DNA of 64,000 nucleotides from Aphrophora alni. Taxonomy: Eukaryota > Arthropoda > Insecta > Hemiptera > Aphrophoridae. Below, piece by piece: positions 58,016-64,000 of the stretch. The notes under the pieces were generated by a model, which had not been told where the DNA came from, did no database searches, and saw only the letters and a program-made list of their open reading frames with translations. Within the stretch, counting starts at the first letter, position 1, and every line of letters starts with the position of its first letter. The position numbers and the translations under genes were made by a program. The stretch spans positions 115,511,362-115,575,361 of the forward strand of contig OY740765.1 of assembly GCA_963513935.1 (NCBI GenBank), written 5' to 3'.

Positions 58016-61000
58016 GTACTTTTTTGGCCTACAGTCCCAGTTTAGAGGTTATCATATTTTGAAAAGGTGAAAAAAGCTATTTATGAGTTCAACTACTGCG
58101 TACGGGTAGCCACCATACCTCAAAACTAAATAGAACATTTTAAAATTTTGTGTATATCACTTTGAATTAATTTTTTATTAATAGCAATAATTTTTTTTCA
58201 CAGTTACCACAAGACAAAAACAAAAAAATACGGTACATTAAACCTTAATCTATATATGTTAAAACCCACTGACTGATCACGAAATCTTTGGATCCAAGAA
58301 GCCAAGTTTTGGGGTAAGTCTGTAGATGCGTAGTAAGAAAGGGTTTTGAAAATGTTCCACTCCAAGGATGTTTTTACCCCTAAAGGATATCTCTGTATCC
58401 AAGAGGCATAGAGCTATGCATTTTTAACATAGTTTGTGGTAGGTCTGTAGACGCGTACTAAGAAAAGGTTTTGAAAACTATTCCAAGGGTGTTTTTTAAC
58501 CCTAAAATAAGTATCATGTCTTTGTTATTTATGGGTCGATTTTGATCAAAATTGGTGTGTTGTTGTATTTGGGCATGATTTATTTCCATAGCACTACCAT
58601 TAGGGTTGTGCTAAAAAAATTATTTCTTTATAAAACTATCTCAACTATCGCCCAGGTGAAACTGGGGCTATCATATTAAATAAAGTTAGAAAATGTTCTC
58701 TCGTAGAAAATAAATGTCATATCTTCTCTAATAAATATAGTTATGGCTGTTTTACGTTATTGTCGTCGGTTTTCCTATATTACTTCCGGTTCTTATTTGT
58801 GCTTTAAAAGATGTTATTACATTTTTCAACTTTTTGCATTATGTATAGTATAATGTAAGTTATATTTATTATGTAAAGAATTAAAATTTCATCAAATTGT
58901 AAATTGTCTGCGTTTTTGGTGGGACTGGGGATAGCTCTTACTTGCAACTCGTATTGATTTATTCAAGTAAACTAAGTAAATATGAGCAAAGTTGGTAGAA
59001 TGTGTTTTATAATGATCCACACTAGTTAATATAAACATTCATAATATTAAACATTTATATAATAACTTTGATAAAAACAAAAACAAAAATACAAATTAAC
59101 AATGAAAATTGATAGCTGAGGTTAGGTTAGGTGTTAACCACAGCGATAAAACAAAGCATCAACCTCCTCCATGTCTATTACTCCTCAGGCGCTCACTTTA
59201 GTGAGTTTTAAATACTTGGCAATACTGAAGGATTCCAGCTGGATCTACACTTTTTTTTTCATGTAGCCTCGGATTAGATTACTCTCTTTCATCTTTCCTA
59301 TTAGGTCTCTTTTGACAAACTCTTGTTCTTTTCAGACCCTAACACTATTCGAGGGCTAGGGATTTTTTTAATGTTCTTTTCTTCTTTTTTAAAAAGGCGA
59401 TGATGACCGAGAAGTTTTTACCTTTAACCTTTATTGTGAGTACGGACTTGGCTATCCCGTGTCACGAGGGAATCTTGTTGGATTTGCACCTTTTTTCATG
59501 TAGTCTTAGGTTAGATCCCTCTCTTTTCTCTCAGCCTTTCTTGCTCTCTTCCGACACTGACGCTATTAGAGTATTCGAGGGGTAGGTGTCATTATTTCAT
59601 ATTCTTTTTTTTAAAAGGTGATGAAGAAAGAGAGAATATTTACTTTAAAAAACAATAAAACACAAACAAAACCAGAAGTCCTATATTTTAACCCACTCTT
59701 CAACAGTGATAAATATAATTTTCTAAGCATCTCTGCATTTTTTTTTACAGTATTAGTAATTTGCTTTAAATTCTATTCTTTATATTTTTCTAGTTATAGA
59801 CTATTTGTATTTTTTAAATTACTGGACCCACTCGGTTTCAACAGTGCCTCTTCGAGAACTTGTGAAACAGCAGCTCCACTTTGTCACAAGCGCTTACACC
59901 ACTGCGCACTTACCAAATCAATCCATCAGTTTAGAATGTAGGGTACTGAACTGGCGTCAGACATTATTCCACATTTTTAAATTCCTCAGACAACAGCGTA
60001 TAAATCATGTTTGAGACGATTTTTGTGGTTTTGTAAGAATGCGTGACCTTAAAATAGAATTCTTGAGATCCTAGATAATCAATTCTAATGATATTCCCTG
60101 TAGATGAATACAATTGCTGGACACTTTTAAATGTAAAATTAATTCAGTGGCGTGCGAAACCGCTAGGCACGTCTCTCCCGAAGCAAAATCATACCTAGTG
60201 CCAGAAATCTTGCGCCACACTGTCGTAGTTAGGCCTATGTGGTCAAAAATCAATGTCGAGTTATTGGTCAAAATATCCATTTGGCTTAATGAGTACACGT
60301 GTCTGTATATTGCAGTGGCGACATGTTGTTTAAAAACAAGTTGATGGTACCACCAAGAGACGAAAATTTTAGAACCGCTGTAAAAAATAGAGGTTCCCAT
60401 AAGAAAATTTAGAACTGACCATCATGTTGGAAAATGGTGGGTAATATGAAAAACTGGTAATACCTCTAGATTTAACTCAAAATATCTTGGAGTTACTTTT
60501 TAATGTTTTTTTTTTTGTAAATTTTGTAGATTCATGTTTGTTCTATTGGGTTCTTATGAAAATATCTTATTTGATTTTTTTAAGTACTGAGTGTAAATGA
60601 TTCAACAAACTTTCCTGCACACATTCAGGCGGAATCATCCCACGCACATGTGACGATGACTTCCTTAATTGCAACAATGTAAAATGTTTTAAAGTGATTG
60701 ATGAAACAACTCGAAAAATATCTACTGCCAACATATTGTATCGGTTTGTTGTGCAGCAAAATTATCTTAAGGCTCTGCTCCACCTCTGCCATATTGGATT
60801 CATCTGCCATAAGAATAATTCTAGACTAGAGAAGTTGTAATGATATCAATTTTCATCTCAGAATTACCGTTAAAAGATCACGTGAACGCAGATGTTTCCC
60901 TTTTTAAAAATTGGGTTATGATCATTAGTCGTTGAACAAATCGAGGGGACATTTGTAAATTGATTTTCTATTTCGCTATTGTTGTGTGAATCAATGAATA

Positions 61001-61399
61001 ATTTTTTCGAAAATTAAAACACTCAGTTTTTTTATTATATATTACAATACATAATGCCGCACTATCTAACTTAAAAAGTAGGGCAGATACAATGGATTAA
61101 ATGAAATAATATACCCATGCGTACAAGGCTGCCCTCGCGTGGTTTGAAAGAGAACCACTCAGACGTGTTTCTTAAAATGTTTCATAATATTACCAAAACT
61201 AACAACACCTTAATTCTTAAAACATTTTGTTGTATTTTACAAAATGCCAAATACAACCATTAATGTAAACTATTTTTGCTAAATATTTGTAATTCATTTA
61301 TTTCTTTTACATTATTAGACTACTCACGTTAATACAAATTACTATCCAATTTGACAATTGCAATTAATAAGCCATTTCATTGTGTGACGAATAATATTG
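58016..61399. other. Intron-like or intergenic DNA with Rep-A copies
   Basis: Rep-A copies lie at about 59235-59415 and 59440-59640 (plus). 58300-58500 has a weak duplication ('AGTCTGTAGATGCGTA' / 'GGTCTGTAGACGCGTA'). 60770-60870 resembles 42545-42655. The open frames at 59618-59941 and 60071-60400 have no recognisable domain, so no gene is called. Confidence 0.5.
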
Positions 61400-61650
61400 A
61401 TTACATATGTATAATTTTATGGGGCTCGACAAGCCAGTCAAACATCGAGCTTTCAAAAATTGTATGGCTTATCAAAGATGTCTGACAGACCTATCGAGCA
61501 AAATACACAGAACACTTTCAAGTGTTATATAAACCATAGGCCTATATGTTTAATATCAGTGAGAAGTTTTGTTTTCATCATTGCGTAGAAGTCATCACGC
61601 AAAATCCGATGAGCGGTAGATTTCATTTCCAATACATCTTAAAGATATGT
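61400..61650 (+). repeat. Segmental direct repeat, copy 1 (about 240 bp)
   Basis: Shares 'CCAGTCAAACATCGAGCTTT', 'CACTTTCAAGTGTTATATAA' and 'CACGCAAAATCCGATGAGCG' in order with 62105-62346, at high identity. Confidence 0.88.
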
Positions 61651-61662
61651 TAGGGTTTACAG

Positions 61663-61941
61663 CATGGGCGTCATCACCAGTTCATTATTGGGGGGGGGGA
61701 CATATGCCGGGAGTCTGGGGGTATGGAAATTTAAAAAAAATAAACTTCTCAAAACATCGTTTTTATGCATTTATTTATGCGTTTGTAACAGAAATGTAAT
61801 GTTAAAAACTCTAGTAAAGACAAAGCCCGATGTTTACCTTTTAAGGTTTTAAGTAAATCATTCGTTTTTAGCAAAAATATTTTTACATCTCAAATATTGG
61901 GGGGGACGCGTCCCCCCCCCCCCCCGGTGATGACGCCCATG
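61663..61941 (+). mobile_element. hAT-like MITE, complete (copy 3 of 3)
   Basis: 279 bp. Ends CATGGGCGTCATCACC and GGTGATGACGCCCATG are perfect inverted repeats. A perfect 8-base target duplication GTTTACAG (61655-61662, 61942-61949) fits the hAT pattern nTnnnnAn. Inner poly-G and poly-C runs flank the ends. There is no open frame of note, so it depends on a transposase encoded elsewhere. Confidence 0.9.
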
Positions 61942-62104
61942 GTTTACAGCAACAAATACAGTTTCAACTAATATAGTTTTTATAGTAGTTTTTTATAGAT
62001 GACAAAGTATTGATTATTTCTACAATGTCATGGGTATAAAAAGTTCAATAAGCAAATATTTTCAACATCAATGTCATTAAACACACACACACACACTCAA
62101 TAAT

Positions 62105-62346
62105 ATAGGCTATTATGTATTTATAACTTTATGGGCTAAACAGGCCAGTCAAACATCGAGCTTTCAAAAATTGTATGGCTTATCAGAGATGTTTGACAGA
62201 CCTATCCAGCAAAATACACAAAACACTTTCAAGTGTTATATAAACCATGTATGTTTAACATCAGCGAGAAGTTTTGTTTTCATCGTTGCGTAGAAGTCAT
62301 CACGCAAAATCCGATGAGCGGTAGATTTCATTTCCAATACATCTTA
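62105..62346 (+). repeat. Segmental direct repeat, copy 2 (about 240 bp)
   Basis: Second copy of 61400-61650. Both end at 'TTTCATTTCCAATACATCTT'. A short (CA)n run lies at about 62080-62094. Confidence 0.88.
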
Positions 62347-64000
62347 CTTTTCAGATTATTACACAACAAAATTTAAAATAATCTACAACACAATATTTCA
62401 AAAAGTTTTCTTTTCTTTTAGTTTTTTTTCTGTTCAGTAGGTTACAGTAGACGAATTAATATTAAATTGCAATTACTTTAACGTTTTGTTTTATTAGATA
62501 GTTATAGTTGGTTTTTATTTTTTTTATACTAGTTTATTATTAACAATAATTGTTATGAGACATTTCAAATGTTTGAGGGTAACTTTTATTTATATTTAAT
62601 TGCAATTAATTTAACATTTTGTTCTATTAGATACTTAGAGTTTTTTATTATTGGGGAAGTTTATATATATGTATACTAAGTTTACAGTTATGTTAATTAT
62701 TAATTTGATACTTTGATTGTATGTTATTTGTCTTGTTATTATTTTTACACTAAATACGTATTATGTATATGTTGTAGAGTATGACATTTTATTATAAAAT
62801 AACATTTCATAAGAAATAAACAGTCAAAAAATGTTGAAATTTTAAAACTTTTTTTATAATGTATTGGATGTTATTTGATTGACAAATATGAAACCAGCCT
62901 TATAAAATATAAATGAGAAATTATTTTTTAGGAAATCGGTTGAGAAACCAAAGTTATGATATTATAATTTTGATTATTAGACCCATAGTGGGTGTAATGG
63001 AGGCTCAGAAATTTATGATGTCGACCCAGCACCGTAAAGTGAATTTGGGAGCTACAATTGATAGTGAATACTGGTAATGAAAGATAGACCTCCGGTGACG
63101 GGAACTCAATCATGTAGCAGACTTAGGTAGGCCTACATGTAATGGGCTATAGCACCAATGATTTATTTTGGTTTTTAAGAAATTAATATTATTCCGATTT
63201 CAAATATGTTTAAATTATTTCCAGAGTCATAAATTACGTATTCAAAATCATTGTAATAAAAAAAGGTTTACACCAAAATAGATTGATATTTTTAAAGCTA
63301 TTTTGGTTTTTAGGGGCGGGTATTATTGAAGACGGATAGACGTAGAATATGTTTATTAATTTAAGACCAACATTGTAAAATGCATATTGCAAATCAGTTT
63401 TATCGAAATCGGTTGAAAAAAACAAAACAAATATTTGTTATCCCATTTTTTTTGGTGTGTTTAATATTCCAAGATTTTGATCACAGAAGTTAAAAATCGC
63501 GATAAAATGTTATTGGTAAATTTTAAATCAGTGTCACAAAAACATAGAGAAAATAATATAATTAAAATGAGTTGTAAAACAAAAATGTTGAAACTGTTGG
63601 TCCTCGTCATTTTATCTTTGAGGGTCAGTATAAATCCTAAATAATAGAGGTTAGTAAATTAGAAATAAGTGTAATTAAAAATCGGTTGAGTAAAAATATA
63701 GTAATGTTTCTCCGCTATTTTATTTTTGGGGGTCTGGTATACGCTATACCTAGAATCCGATTAAAAACATATGTTTTAACCGCCATGTTGTTTTGTAGGA
63801 TACATATGTAAGTCCCATATAAAAATTTATATAAATTGCTAATAGGCAAATAAAACTTCCTTAAGGATAGTAGAGTGATTTGGATTCATCTAGATAAATG
63901 GGTAACGAAACGCTACACCCCGCGGGTGAGTAAAGCAGCTTATTTGAATAAAATTTACAAAAAGAGCAAAACAAATTATTAAAAAACGTCGGTCTATCTC
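62347..64000. other. AT-rich DNA to the window end
   Basis: No gene, array or classified repeat recognised. The short minus-strand frames at 62928-63113 and 63234-63425 lack recognisable domains. Confidence 0.5.

Noticed and set aside
58240..58340. Helitron-like 5' end ('TCTATATATGTTAAAACCCA' and following bases)
   Set aside because: Reminiscent of Helitron starts, but no CTRR end with hairpin, Rep/helicase or second copy was found.
59618..60400. Several 70-110-codon frames on both strands
   Set aside because: No recognisable domain; they overlap one another and repeat fragments.
1..64000. tRNA and rRNA genes
   Set aside because: I looked for T-loop and acceptor patterns and conserved rRNA stretches and saw none that were convincing. 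A covariance-model scan would be needed to exclude tRNAs.

Overview
This window is AT-rich, repeat-dominated DNA from an animal nuclear genome, most probably an insect or other arthropod. The evidence is one spliced-looking exon with an eh1-type repressor motif, a Ty3/gypsy LTR retrotransposon, a rosa-like (DD41D) mariner, a piggyBac relic, a Penelope-like relic, long satellite arrays and many microsatellites. There are no operons, ribosome binding sites, rRNA genes or CRISPR arrays, and I could not identify a tRNA gene by eye. Species cannot be fixed from the sequence alone.

Layout. 1-13.5 kb holds dispersed repeats, a candidate 49-codon ORF (1842-1991), a broken zinc-finger plus tyrosine-recombinase-like gene (3158-4975), a Penelope-like GIY-YIG relic (7865-8709) and an internally deleted piggyBac element (8714-9762). 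13.5-21.85 kb is a complete Ty3/gypsy element on the minus strand: two 1566-bp LTRs that look almost identical, a 4-bp target duplication, and gag and pol lying in one frame separated by a single UGA. 21.85-26.6 kb holds relics, including an R1/jockey-type reverse transcriptase fragment. 26.6-35.3 kb is two adjacent satellite arrays (about 165-bp and about 120-bp monomers). The first is interrupted by a 2375-bp DD41D transposon with about 475-bp inverted repeats and a one-base frameshift in its transposase; the second is interrupted by a small hAT-like MITE. 35-47 kb has foldback elements, a second DD41D relic (41014-42040) and a 1.74-kb long-TIR element with another MITE nested inside. 47.3 kb has a promoter-like block. 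48.5-53.2 kb has three successive repeat arrays. 53550-54169 is the only convincing host coding exon. From there to the end I see intron-like or intergenic DNA with minisatellites, a further hAT-like MITE and dispersed repeats.

How it fits together. The one likely host gene is a plus-strand transcription factor whose DNA-binding domain must lie in an exon beyond this window. A promoter-like block about 6 kb upstream could be its leader exon. Almost everything else is mobile DNA at different stages of decay: the LTR element and the DD41D copy are young, while the piggyBac, Penelope, LINE and tyrosine-recombinase copies are old. Many anonymous repeats share the long-TIR layout of the DD41D element and probably descend from its relatives.

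The most unusual sequence-level signal is the 8-base palindrome TAGGCCTA. I counted 25 exact copies, mostly in unrelated contexts, where AT-rich composition predicts about one or fewer. I found no evidence of a new multi-gene system.
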